Translations under genes and position numbers: made by a program
Assembly (NCBI GenBank): GCA_964556115.1
Contig: CAZKVC010000001.1
Span: 62,001 to 126,000 of the forward strand
Origin: Parvularcula sp964556115
GTDB lineage: Bacteria; Pseudomonadota; Alphaproteobacteria; Caulobacterales; Parvularculaceae
DNA length: 64,000 nt
Direction: 5' to 3'
Notes under the pieces: generated by a model
Databases searched by the model: none
Told to the model about the DNA's origin: nothing
Seen by the model: the letters and a program-made list of their open reading frames with translations, nothing else
Shown: piece after piece, positions 48,909 to 58,081 of the stretch
Position numbering within the stretch: position 1 is the stretch's first letter
Layout: each line of letters starts with the position of its first letter

Positions 48909-50796
48909 GCCTGATACCCGCCTCCAGACGGCGTCCCGGGGCGGGCAGGCCGAGCTGGGGAAGGATGAGTTCGTCGGTCAGGTTGTCCGCACGAAGATAG
49001 ATGTCGACGCTGCCTTCCTCACGGGGCAGCCGCCAGAAACCTTCGGCGTCGAAACGTAGCGAGGAAGGAAGCCGCACAGGCTCTCCTTCCGGGCCTTGGG
49101 AGAATGCCTCGCCCCGGCCTACGACACCCACATAGCCGCCGAGACCGCTATCGGGATCACGGATCAGCTGGACGGTCAACTTCTCCTCCGGCCGTTCGAA
49201 CAGGGGTGTGTTGCTTTTGGAGACGAGGTTCATCACTGTCAGCCCGCCAATCACTGCCCAGTCCCTCCCGAGCTCGGCACGCGCTTCGGCGTCGAAACCA
49301 TAGGCGCGGTCGCCAGGACCGTTGAGACGTATGCGGCGCCGCGCCAAGTCATCGAGAACCGTTTCCTGAATGATCGTGCTGGTCCCGATCTCTCCGAAAG
49401 GTCGCAAGGACAGGGACCATGGCCCGATCTCACCGTCCAGCGCCGCCGAGAAAGACCAACGCTTCTCCGGCCTCAAGTCAGGATTAACGATGAACCGTCC
49501 GAGGGCGGAACCATAAAGCTCTCTCTGGGATGGCAGCCGTCCGATCCGCGCGGCGCCCAGGGTCAAACTCGCCGCCGGGCCAAGAGCCCGTGTCATGCCC
49601 AGCCGTCCGGTCAGGATGGAGAGGTCGGGCGCCTCCGCCCTGCCTCCAGAGCGCAAGGTGTCGATCCCCTCAAAGCGCAGGCCGCCGACGATTTCAGTGG
49701 CTGACGTAGGCCGTATCGTTCCGTGTGCGAAGGCTCCATATCTTGCCCGAGCGAACTTTTCGGTCGGCGCGCCCCCATCCCGCTCCCGGTGGTGAAGCCG
49801 CGCTGCGCCACTGCCAATGGTCAGCGAGGCGCTCTCTTCCCCGGCTGACCAGGACAACCGCAAGCCTTCCTCGCCGCTTTCTCCATTCTGGGTACTGACA
49901 AGCCGGTCGTAGGTTGCATCGCTGTAGGAACGAATATCCTTGTGAAGCCGCCGGAGCCAGACATCGCTTCGCCAACTGCCGAGGCTGACCGCCGTTCCAA
50001 GAGTGGCTCGGCGGTCCTGCGGGACGCGCCAGAACCGGACATCGTCCGTTGAGGGGTCGAGATGGCTTTCTGGCGCCACGCCGTAGGAGGATGACGAGAC
50101 AAGGAGAAAACTCTCTGCGGCCGCAGGGCCGAGCTGATACCGGTTGGCGGCAAAACCGGCCGCCTGCTGGCGGTCCGTGTTCGTCCTGTCCTCACCTGTC
50201 TGGCTGAAAGGAAGACTGGCGTTTTCAGGGAGGGGCTGATCGCCTAGTGTCTGGGCGTCGATCGCCAGGGAGACACCCCTTCGTTCTCCTGCGAGGGCGA
50301 CGCGGCCGAAATCTTGTGTTCCAGCCGAGACCTGAACGGCGTCACCTCCGACCCCCGCCTCCAGAAGCAGCGCACTGCCGCTTGCAAGGCGAAGGTCGCC
50401 ATCGGCGCGGAGGGCGCCGCCGGTGATTGCGGCCGCCGGGACCCGGGAGAGGTCGGCCCGACCATCCCAAGGATCGGCCAAGGGTACGCCGCCCAGAAAA
50501 ACCGAAGCCTCCCGCTCTGTCCGTCCCCGGACCGAAAGAACAGTTTCGCCGCGTGAGTTGACCGAGAGGGTCACGCCCGGGGCAGGACCCAGGAGGTCAG
50601 CAAGGGAGAACGGGTCGCGCGCCTCGATAAGACGCGGATCGAAGGCCGTGGATGAGGGCGTCGGACGGCGCGCCTCCACCACAACGACGTCCAGAGATGG
50701 CTGCGCCGCCGCTTCGGCAGCGGCGGCGGCCATGATGATAGTGACGCAGAGGCGCTTACTCCGTCGGGAGCGGTGCACCGGTCGTCCAAGGCGCAC
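48898..50796 (-). CDS. TonB-dependent outer-membrane receptor
   Basis: A 632-residue receptor of BtuB-like size. After an N-terminal signal-like part (RLCVTIIMAAAAAEAAAQ) comes the plug: FSLADLLGPAPGVTLSVNSRGETVLSVRGR and DPWDGRADLSRVPAAAITGG. The remaining ~470 residues show alternating barrel strands with the typical NPDLRPEKRWSFSAALDGE and a terminal aromatic-poor strand (RRLEAGIRLSR). The ligand is unknown. The GTG start at 50796 lies 41 bases inside the upstream BNR-repeat gene; ATG 50733 would delete most of the signal. Confidence 0.9.
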   Translation of the reverse strand: MRLGRPVHRSRRSKRLCVTIIMAAAAAEAAAQPSLDVVVVEARRPTPSSTAFDPRLIEARDPFSLADLLGPAPGVTLSVNSRGETVLSVRGRTEREASVFLGGVPLADPWDGRADLSRVPAAAITGGALRADGDLRLASGSALLLEAGVGGDAVQVSAGTQDFGRVALAGERRGVSLAIDAQTLGDQPLPENASLPFSQTGEDRTNTDRQQAAGFAANRYQLGPAAAESFLLVSSSSYGVAPESHLDPSTDDVRFWRVPQDRRATLGTAVSLGSWRSDVWLRRLHKDIRSYSDATYDRLVSTQNGESGEEGLRLSWSAGEESASLTIGSGAARLHHRERDGGAPTEKFARARYGAFAHGTIRPTSATEIVGGLRFEGIDTLRSGGRAEAPDLSILTGRLGMTRALGPAASLTLGAARIGRLPSQRELYGSALGRFIVNPDLRPEKRWSFSAALDGEIGPWSLSLRPFGEIGTSTIIQETVLDDLARRRIRLNGPGDRAYGFDAEARAELGRDWAVIGGLTVMNLVSKSNTPLFERPEEKLTVQLIRDPDSGLGGYVGVVGRGEAFSQGPEGEPVRLPSSLRFDAEGFWRLPREEGSVDIYLRADNLTDELILPQLGLPAPGRRLEAGIRLSR

Positions 50797-53700
50797 CGGC
50801 CTCCATCAGGTCCTGTTCAAACTCCGGAATGTACTCCTGCCTGATCGTGCGAAGCTCCGAGGTGACCTCAGCGAGGCTTTCCTCAGCCCATTCCACTGCT
50901 TCGATATGGGTCGGCGTCGGGCCGTAGGTGCTGCCGCTGACACCGATCATGGCATGAGACATCCGGTTGCTGATGGTCGCCGGACCCTGATGGCCGATTT
51001 CTTCCCTGGCCGGATTGCCCGACACCTCTGCCCGGATGTCCATGACGTCGGATTTGAGATCGGCAAGACGGTCGCGAAGTTCGCTACCGCCGGAGGAACG
51101 CTTGAGGGCGGCTTCCAGAAGGTCGAGCTTGTTCTCTGTCTCGGAAAGCGCGGCCTGGGTCGCAGAAACCTTCATCTGAAGATCCGACATGCGGTCCCAG
51201 AACTCTGCAACCGCTTCGGGTTCGGCGCCGTCCAGCGTGCCTTCACGCATGGGAACGACCTCGAATGCGCGGGCCGGGACGAGAAGCTCCGTCTCCCCGC
51301 GATGCCGCTCAGAGAGGCTGACCGTGTAGCGACCCGGCGCCACCATGAAGCCCGACGCGTTGTCGTCTTCGGAAGGAGGTGACGACATGGCCCAGCGGGC
51401 AGGTTTGGTCAGGTCCCACGTCACCCGGTGAAAGCCCTTCTTGGCGGGCGCTTCGATCTCGCGGATCGTGGTGCCGGCCTCGTCCTTCACGGTCAGGATG
51501 AGTTTGGGCTCCTCCTCCCGCATCTCCTCAGCGATCTTGTCGAAACCGGGGAATGGGGTGTCCTCGCCAGTCTCCGAAGCCGTTTTCTCTGCCTCCTGAC
51601 GTTCGGCCTCCATCGTTCTCAGGTCGTCCTTGAGGTAGTACGTGAAGGTCGCGCCGAAGGGCGGGTTCTCGGCGACAAAATAGCCGTGGCCCTGAGACGC
51701 CCTGCCGCTACCGCCGAGCGGCTGTTCCTGAATATACCAGCGTGCCTCTTCCTCCGGCCACAGCATGGCTTCTTCGTCCAGCATCTCCTGATCGACCTCT
51801 CGCAGGGCGCTGTAGTCGTCGAGAATGTAAAAACCCCGTCCGAAGCTGGCGGCGACGAGGTCGTTCTCGCGGCGTTGGATGGTGATGTCGCGAAGCGCGA
51901 TCGTCGGCATCCCGGCGTCGAGTTCGGTCCAGTTCTCGCCGCCATCGAAGGTGACGAAGGCACCGAATTCCGTTGCGGTGAAGAGAAGCTCCGGGTCTTC
52001 GTGGTCCTGCACGATGCGCCAGACCAGGTGCCTGTCTGGCAGGCCATCCGACATCGAAGTCCAGGTCTCGCCGCGATCATCCGACTTCAGAAGATAGGGC
52101 GCGTAGTCGCCGTACTTGTGGTTGTCGAGGGCGACATAGACTACGTCCTCGTCGTGAAGGTCCGCACGGATATCGTTGACGAAGGCGGTCTCGGGCACGC
52201 CGGGCAGGGCGCCTGCTTCAACTTTCCGCCAGTTCTCACCACCGTCCTCGGTAATCTGGATCAGGCCGTCATCCGTACCCACATAGATCAGGTCCTCGTT
52301 CAGCGGAGATTCGCCGAGAGAGGTGATCGTGTTGTAGTTCGACATCGCCAGATAGTCCCAACCGGCATCCCACGACCACTGACGGTCCATGACGGGAAGC
52401 TGCATCCGGTCTTCGTCGCGGGTCAGGTCGGGCGAAATGGCCTCCCAGCTGTCACCGCGGTCGTTGGAGCGCCAGACCCGCTGCGACGCATGATAGATCC
52501 TTTTCGGATCATGGCTGGAGACGAGGATCGGCGCATCCCAGTTGAAGCGTTCGAGCCCTTCGCCCGGCGCTGCGTGCGGCTTGACATAGACCTGCTCGCC
52601 AGTGGTCCGGTCCACACGGACGAGATTGCCCTGCTGCCACTGTGCGTACATGATGTCCGGATTTCCGGGCTCGGTAGCGGATTGGTGGCCATCCCCGCCC
52701 AGGGTGACAAACCAGTCGGCATTGCGGATGCCGTTGACATTGGCCGTACGCGACGGTCCGCCTTGGGAGTTGTTGTCCTGGGTTCCGCCGTAGACGGTAT
52801 AGAACGGCTCCTTGTCGTCGACGGCGACCTTATAGAACTGCGTGATCGGAAGATTGTCGATGAACCGCCAGCTTTCCTGGTCGTCATAGCTTTCATAGAG
52901 ACCGCCATCGGAACCGAAAAGTACGTAGTCCGGATCATCCGGGCGGAACGCCAGCGCGTGGTCATCGACGTGCTTGCTGTCGTTGTTGATATAGGTGAAC
53001 GTCTTACCGTGGTCGTTCGAAACCTGGGTGTAGTTCGACAGAAGAAAGATCTGCCCTTCGTCATGCGGAGAGGCGTAGAGTTCCTGGTAATAGTGTGGGC
53101 CTGTGCCGCCCGAAACTGCCTCCGACTGCTTCGTCCACGAAGCGCCGCGGTCGTCGGACATCCAGACACCGCCCTTGCGTCGGTCGAGTTCGATCGCAGC
53201 ATAGAGGCGGTCGGGGTTCTGCGGGCTGATGGCGAGGCCGATCTTGCCCATGTTCCCTTCGGGGAGGCCGGAGGTGAGCTCCTCCCATGTTTCACCGCCA
53301 TCGGTGGACATGTGAATACCGCTTTCCGGTCCACCGCCGATATAGGAGGCGACAGTGCGGTGGCGCTGCCAGGTCGCGGCGTACAGACGGTCGGGATCGC
53401 GCGGATCCATCATCAGATCGGTCACGCCCGTCCATGCGCCGGAGGACAGGACGTTGTTCCAGGTCTTGCCGCCATCGGTGGTCTTGAAGAGGCCGCGCTG
53501 GCCACCCTTCGACCAGAGGGGCCCCTGGCTTGCGACATAGACTGTGTCTGGATCGTCGGGGTGCACAATGATCTTGGAGATATGCTCGGATTGCTCGAGG
53601 CCGAGATGCTCCCAGCTTTGCCCGCCGTCGGAAGACTTGTAGACGCCGTCACCGAAGGCGATATGGCGACCGCCATGGTTCTCGCCTGTGCCGACCCAGA

Positions 53701-54016
53701 CGGTCTGCGGGTTCGAAGGATCGAGGGCGACTTCCCCGATCGAATAAACGTTCTGCCCGTCAAAAAGGGGCTGCCAGGTGGTTCCCGCGTTCTCGGTCTT
53801 CCAGACACCGCCTGAACCGACACCAACATACCAGGTGGCGGGATCGTCCGGCACGATCTCGATATCCGCAATTCGCCCGCTCATGAAAGCCGGGCCGATC
53901 GAACGCCATTCAAGGCCGGAGAACAGCGCGGAATCGATGCGGTTTTGCTCATCCTGCGCAGATGCGGTACCCAGCGCGGCGATGCTTGCGGCCAATAAGA
54001 TTGTCGAGCGTTTCAT
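50756..54016 (-). CDS. exported BNR/VPS10-type beta-propeller protein
   Basis: A 1086-residue secreted protein with a clear signal peptide (MKRSTILLAASIAALGTASAQ). About eleven BNR/Asp-box repeats of the SxDxGxTW kind are visible (e.g. KSSDGGQSW, KTTDGGKTW, MSTDGGETW, KSDDRGETW), forming one or two beta-propellers. The C-terminal ~250 residues hold a Fn3-like part (APGRYTVSL) and a helical tail. Relatives are annotated as sortilin/VPS10-like or glycosyl hydrolase-like, without proven activity. ATG 54016 has GGGGATGG upstream. It overlaps the receptor gene. Confidence 0.9.
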   Translation of the reverse strand: MKRSTILLAASIAALGTASAQDEQNRIDSALFSGLEWRSIGPAFMSGRIADIEIVPDDPATWYVGVGSGGVWKTENAGTTWQPLFDGQNVYSIGEVALDPSNPQTVWVGTGENHGGRHIAFGDGVYKSSDGGQSWEHLGLEQSEHISKIIVHPDDPDTVYVASQGPLWSKGGQRGLFKTTDGGKTWNNVLSSGAWTGVTDLMMDPRDPDRLYAATWQRHRTVASYIGGGPESGIHMSTDGGETWEELTSGLPEGNMGKIGLAISPQNPDRLYAAIELDRRKGGVWMSDDRGASWTKQSEAVSGGTGPHYYQELYASPHDEGQIFLLSNYTQVSNDHGKTFTYINNDSKHVDDHALAFRPDDPDYVLFGSDGGLYESYDDQESWRFIDNLPITQFYKVAVDDKEPFYTVYGGTQDNNSQGGPSRTANVNGIRNADWFVTLGGDGHQSATEPGNPDIMYAQWQQGNLVRVDRTTGEQVYVKPHAAPGEGLERFNWDAPILVSSHDPKRIYHASQRVWRSNDRGDSWEAISPDLTRDEDRMQLPVMDRQWSWDAGWDYLAMSNYNTITSLGESPLNEDLIYVGTDDGLIQITEDGGENWRKVEAGALPGVPETAFVNDIRADLHDEDVVYVALDNHKYGDYAPYLLKSDDRGETWTSMSDGLPDRHLVWRIVQDHEDPELLFTATEFGAFVTFDGGENWTELDAGMPTIALRDITIQRRENDLVAASFGRGFYILDDYSALREVDQEMLDEEAMLWPEEEARWYIQEQPLGGSGRASQGHGYFVAENPPFGATFTYYLKDDLRTMEAERQEAEKTASETGEDTPFPGFDKIAEEMREEEPKLILTVKDEAGTTIREIEAPAKKGFHRVTWDLTKPARWAMSSPPSEDDNASGFMVAPGRYTVSLSERHRGETELLVPARAFEVVPMREGTLDGAEPEAVAEFWDRMSDLQMKVSATQAALSETENKLDLLEAALKRSSGGSELRDRLADLKSDVMDIRAEVSGNPAREEIGHQGPATISNRMSHAMIGVSGSTYGPTPTHIEAVEWAEESLAEVTSELRTIRQEYIPEFEQDLMEAGAPWTTGAPLPTE

Positions 54017-54141
54017 ACCCATCCCCAGTTCTTGAACCTTTTCTGACAACGGCTTATCAACAATCAATAAAGACTGTCTATGCCCGCCAGCGTGCGGGGG
54101 CAGCTGCAACACATCCATATCGGGCAAGGGGCCCAAACTTC

Positions 54142-54666
54142 GTGAAACCACAGAAGCTTCTGCGGCAGGTCCACCATTGGGCGTCACCGCTCATCATGTT
54201 GCCGCTTGGGGTGGTGGTCGTCACCGGACTTCTTCTCATGCTGAAGAAGGACATCGGATGGATCCAGCCGCCTTCGGCCAAGGGTACGGCCGCCCAGGTG
54301 GTGCCGACGCAAAGTTTCGCCGAACTCTACGCAGCCGCCCAGGCCGTGCCGGAGCTCGAGCTGACGACATGGTCAGCGCTCGAACGGGTGGACGTCAAAC
54401 CCGACAAGGGAATGGTCAAGTTCGTCGCCGCCAACAATTGGGAGGCGCAGATCGACACAGCCACTGGCGAAGTCCTGAATGTCGCCTACCGGCGCTCCGA
54501 CATCATCGAAAGCCTTCACGACGGCTCATTCTTCGCCTCCTGGGTGAAGCGCTACGTCTTCCTGCCGAGCGGCATCCTTCTGTTCGTGATGTGGGTCACG
54601 GGCATCTACCTGTTCGTGCTGCCCCACTGGAAGCGGGCTCAAAAGCGCCGGAAGCGAAAGGCCTAA
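54142..54666 (+). CDS. PepSY-domain membrane protein
   Basis: A 174-residue protein with helices at about 13-33 (LIMLPLGVVVVTGLLLML) and near the C-terminus (ILLFVMWVTGIYLFVL), and a periplasmic PepSY-like domain between them (NNWEAQIDTATGEVLNVAYRRSD). HHWASPLIMLPLG and LHDGSFF are typical of the short PepSY-associated group seen near iron uptake genes. GTG 54142 with AAGGGG upstream is chosen; a longer frame from 53962 runs into the divergent gene. Its stop shares CTAA with mutS. Confidence 0.85.
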   Translation: MKPQKLLRQVHHWASPLIMLPLGVVVVTGLLLMLKKDIGWIQPPSAKGTAAQVVPTQSFAELYAAAQAVPELELTTWSALERVDVKPDKGMVKFVAANNWEAQIDTATGEVLNVAYRRSDIIESLHDGSFFASWVKRYVFLPSGILLFVMWVTGIYLFVLPHWKRAQKRRKRKA

Positions 54667-57278
54667 CCTGCAAGGTCTTTCAACTGCCGGAGGAGGTCAT
54701 GAGCTTCCCGGGGGCTGAGATCATCCGGGTCGAGATCGGCCAGCGCTGCCTTGAGCGGGTCGGCTTCCTCTTTCGGCGCATCCGTATCCTGCGCAAAAAG
54801 CGGCAGGTCCGCGACCAGTCCTCCTGCCGGACTTTGCGCTTCCAGGAGGCCCAGCACCTGCTCAGCGCGCTTCAGGACGTTGTCGGGAAGGCCCGCGAGG
54901 CGCGCCACCGCCACGCCGTAGGACCTGTCCGCCGCGCCGGGCTTCACCTCGTGAAGGAAAACCACCTGCCCGCGCCATTCCCGCGCGCTCATCGCCACGG
55001 GTACCAGCCTCGGCAGCTCATCACAGAGGCGGGTCAGCTCATGGTAGTGAGTGGCGAAGAGGCCCCTGCATCGGCTCTCCGTGTGAAGATGTTCGAGCGC
55101 GGCCCACGCGATCGACAGGCCGTCATAAGTCGCAGTCCCGCGACCGACCTCATCCAGTATGACGAAACTGTGCTCCGTTGCCTGATGAAGTATGGCTGCC
55201 GTCTCCACCATTTCCACCATGAAGGTCGATCGGCCCTGGGCGAGGTCGTCCGATGCGCCGACCCGGCTGAAAAGGCGGTCGACGATGCCGATCCTCGCGC
55301 GCCGCGCTGGTACGAAGCTGCCCATCTGCGCCAGAATGGCGAGGATAGCGTTCTGCCGCAGATAGGTCGACTTGCCGGCCATGTTCGGCCCGGTGACGAG
55401 CTGAATGGCACCGTCGCCGCCGTCGCTCAGCGCACAATCGTTGGGCACGAAGTTCTGCCGCTCGCGCCGCAGCGCGCTTTCCACCACAGGGTGGCGGGCT
55501 CCCTCCACCGCGAATGCCGTCGATCCGTCTACGGCCGGCCGGACATAGTCCTCATCATGCGCAAGGCTTGCCAGACCACAGAGGACATCCGCCAAGGCCA
55601 GCTTGTCGGCAAGCGCCGCAAGCGCGTCGCCCCGTTCGAGAACTTCTGCCGTCAGCTCGCCGAAGAGGGCCCGCTCCCTTTCTTCTGCGGCTCCTTCCGC
55701 ATTCATAACCTCGCGGTTCAGCTCAGTCAGCTCTTCGGTTGCAAAGCGGGCCGCCGCCGTCAGCGTCCGGCGTTGGGTGAACCCATCGAACGCGGAAAGC
55801 TTATCCGCCTGTGCCTTACCGACCTCCACGCAATAGCCGAGCGTCTTGTCGTACTTGACGCGCAGGGTCTTGATCGACGTCGCAGAGCGATAGCGTTCCT
55901 CCAGGGCGATGACCATGTTACGCGCGCTCTGGCGAAGCGTCCGTACCCGGTCGAGTTCGGGATCAAAACCTTCACGGATGAACCCACCCTCGCCTTTTCT
56001 GGTCGGAAGCTCGTCCGCAAGCGCATCTGTCAGGCGCCTCTCGAGTTCCGGTTCGGCGTCCCCGGCGCACGGTTCGAGGATGGACGGGAGCGGACCTGCT
56101 TCACCAAGGCGTGAGGCGAGGCCCCTTGCAGCCGTTACGGCGCGGCGGACGAGACCGAGATCGGAAGGGGCACCGCGGCCGAGCGCGATACGGCTGAAGG
56201 CCCGCGCAAGATCCGGCGCGTCGCGCAGAACAAGTGTCAGATCCGTACGCAGATCATCATCGGTCAACAGAAACTGGACGCCATCCTGCCGGGTGTTGAT
56301 CGCATCAACATCCAGAAGCGGTTGGGTCATCCATTGACGCAAAAGACGCGCTCCGCCTGCGGACACCGTGCGGTCGATGACCGCCAGAAGCGAACCCCTG
56401 CGCCCTCCGTTCTGGGTTTCCGTCAGCTCGAGCGAGCGGCGCGTCGCCTCGTCGATCTGCATGGCAGAAGCCAGCGCCCCGACCCGCGGCGCGCGCAGGC
56501 AAGGCTGCTCGCCAAGCTGAGTAAGCGCGAGATAGCCAAGGAGCCCGCCCAGGGTTTCGATCTCGAGCGCATTCCTGAGGCCAAGTCCCTCGGCCTCCGT
56601 CGCGCCGTAGGTTTCGCGTATGCGTGCGCGCGCACTGGCCTCCCTGAAACAGCGAGGATCCATACCGCTGGCGCGGACAGTGCCCGGCGCCGATGCGTCA
56701 TCGCCTTCAGGATGAACGATCTCCTTGAGGGCCAAGGGCGCCAGAAGACTTGGGAGGGCTGCCTCCGCCCCTTCCTCGATCACGACCTCACCTGTCGAAA
56801 GCTCGACAGCGGCGACGGCGACCCGGCCGTTCTTACGGTGGACAGCGGCGAGGTGGTTGGGCTCTCGCGGCTCGAGGAGGGCCTCTTCGGTCAGGGTGCC
56901 GGGCGTGACGATCCGTGTGATCGCTCGGGCAACAACGCTTTTCGATCCGCGCTTCTTGGCCTCCGCCGGATCCTCGGTCTGCTCGCAGATCGCGACGGTG
57001 AACCCGGCCCGGACGAGCCGCGCGAGGTAGGTGTCGCGGGCGTGCACGGGCACGCCGCACATGGGTATATCCTGCCCGTCATGCTGTCCGCGCCGGGTCA
57101 GGGTGATGCTGAGCGCCTCCGCGGCTAGTTCCGCATCGGAGAAAAAGAGCTCGTAGAAATCGCCCATGCGATAGAAGAGGAGCGAGTCGCCAGCCTCTTC
57201 CTTGATGCGCATATACTGCGCCATCATCGGGGTGAGCTTGGCGGCGATCTGGGGAGGATGCTCTGCTTTCATATTCAT
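54663..57278 (-). CDS. mutS: DNA mismatch repair protein MutS
   Basis: MutS (871 aa) recognises mismatches. N-terminal RMGDFYELFF has the Phe-x-Glu mismatch contact. The ATPase core has the Walker A motif TGPNMAGKSTYLRQ, Walker B FVILDEVGRGTATYDG, and ATHYHELTRL. The C-terminal tetramer region is short. ATG 57278 is chosen over TTG 57335. It is divergent from the YgjP-like gene. Confidence 0.98.
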   Translation of the reverse strand: MNMKAEHPPQIAAKLTPMMAQYMRIKEEAGDSLLFYRMGDFYELFFSDAELAAEALSITLTRRGQHDGQDIPMCGVPVHARDTYLARLVRAGFTVAICEQTEDPAEAKKRGSKSVVARAITRIVTPGTLTEEALLEPREPNHLAAVHRKNGRVAVAAVELSTGEVVIEEGAEAALPSLLAPLALKEIVHPEGDDASAPGTVRASGMDPRCFREASARARIRETYGATEAEGLGLRNALEIETLGGLLGYLALTQLGEQPCLRAPRVGALASAMQIDEATRRSLELTETQNGGRRGSLLAVIDRTVSAGGARLLRQWMTQPLLDVDAINTRQDGVQFLLTDDDLRTDLTLVLRDAPDLARAFSRIALGRGAPSDLGLVRRAVTAARGLASRLGEAGPLPSILEPCAGDAEPELERRLTDALADELPTRKGEGGFIREGFDPELDRVRTLRQSARNMVIALEERYRSATSIKTLRVKYDKTLGYCVEVGKAQADKLSAFDGFTQRRTLTAAARFATEELTELNREVMNAEGAAEERERALFGELTAEVLERGDALAALADKLALADVLCGLASLAHDEDYVRPAVDGSTAFAVEGARHPVVESALRRERQNFVPNDCALSDGGDGAIQLVTGPNMAGKSTYLRQNAILAILAQMGSFVPARRARIGIVDRLFSRVGASDDLAQGRSTFMVEMVETAAILHQATEHSFVILDEVGRGTATYDGLSIAWAALEHLHTESRCRGLFATHYHELTRLCDELPRLVPVAMSAREWRGQVVFLHEVKPGAADRSYGVAVARLAGLPDNVLKRAEQVLGLLEAQSPAGGLVADLPLFAQDTDAPKEEADPLKAALADLDPDDLSPREAHDLLRQLKDLAG

Positions 57279-57316
57279 CGGCTGATCGCCCTTCTTCGAA
57301 GATCGCAAGCCCGGCC

Positions 57317-58015
57317 TTGGCCGATACGGCGACAACCCTCACGCTGTCCTGCGGCCGCACGGTGCCGCTGAAGATGCAGCGGCGCTCGGCGGCCCGCCGC
57401 TTTGTCCTACGAGTCTCCCGCGGCGTCATCCAGTTGACGATTCCCACAAAGGCTTCGGCAAAAGCGGCGCGGCGCTGGGCGATGACAAACGAAAGCTTCA
57501 TCCGCGAAGGGCTGACGAGAAGCATACCGCCCCGCCCTTTCACACCGGGGCTCACTGTACCTCTGTTCGGCCAGGAGCGCAGCCTGGTGATGGCGAAGAA
57601 CGCCCTTTCCGTTGCGGAACTTGCCGTCCCGGCCCGTTCGGAAGCTTCCTTCGGCAAGGCAGCCGAGCGGGTATTGAGAGAGCGAGCCCTTGAGGCAGGA
57701 GAGGAAGCGCTCGAGCGGTTCTGGCGGCGTCTCGGCGTCAGTGATGCGCCGGTCACGGTCCGCAGCTACAAACGGCGATGGGGAAGTTGCCGGTCGGACG
57801 GCGCCACCAGCCTCAACTGGCGGCTGGTCTTCGCGCCCCGGTTCGTCTTCGATCATGTCTGCGCCCATGAGGCGGTGCATCGCCTGCACATGAACCACGG
57901 CGCCGGGTTCAAGACGACCTTGGCTTTGCTCGACCCCCGCGCCGATGAAGCTTCAGCGTGGCTGCGGGACCACGGCGAGAGCCTTCATGCATGGGGCAGC
58001 GAATCGGAGCGCTGA
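57317..58015 (+). CDS. YgjP-like zinc metallopeptidase-domain protein (DUF45)
   Basis: A 232-residue protein with the SprT/WLM-related signature: YKRRWGSCRSDGATSLNWRLVFAP and the zinc motif HEAVHRLHMNHGAGF (HExxH with third His). Relatives are cytosolic, of little known function. TTG 57317 starts 38 bases from the divergent mutS; ATG 57374 is an alternative start. Confidence 0.9.
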   Translation: MADTATTLTLSCGRTVPLKMQRRSAARRFVLRVSRGVIQLTIPTKASAKAARRWAMTNESFIREGLTRSIPPRPFTPGLTVPLFGQERSLVMAKNALSVAELAVPARSEASFGKAAERVLRERALEAGEEALERFWRRLGVSDAPVTVRSYKRRWGSCRSDGATSLNWRLVFAPRFVFDHVCAHEAVHRLHMNHGAGFKTTLALLDPRADEASAWLRDHGESLHAWGSESER

Positions 58016-58031
58016 AGGCGCGCAAAGAAAA

Positions 58032-58052
58032 AGGCCGGCATCGCGCCGGCCT
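58032..58052 (-). terminator. intrinsic terminator of the OmpA-family gene
   Basis: AGGCCGGC-ATCGC-GCCGGCCT forms an 8-base stem. On the minus strand it is followed by TTTTTCTTT, 29 bases past the porin stop, so it ends that transcript; the plus-strand side (CTCTTCCC) may also stop the YgjP-like gene. Confidence 0.8.
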
Positions 58053-58081
58053 CTTCCCTTATCCGAAGATCGGTCGTCTTC

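Noticed and set aside
51428..53815. 795-codon plus-strand frame opposite the BNR-repeat gene
   Set aside because: Shadow frame; low-complexity Val/Asp/Arg composition, no domain, and the minus strand has signal peptide and Asp-box repeats.
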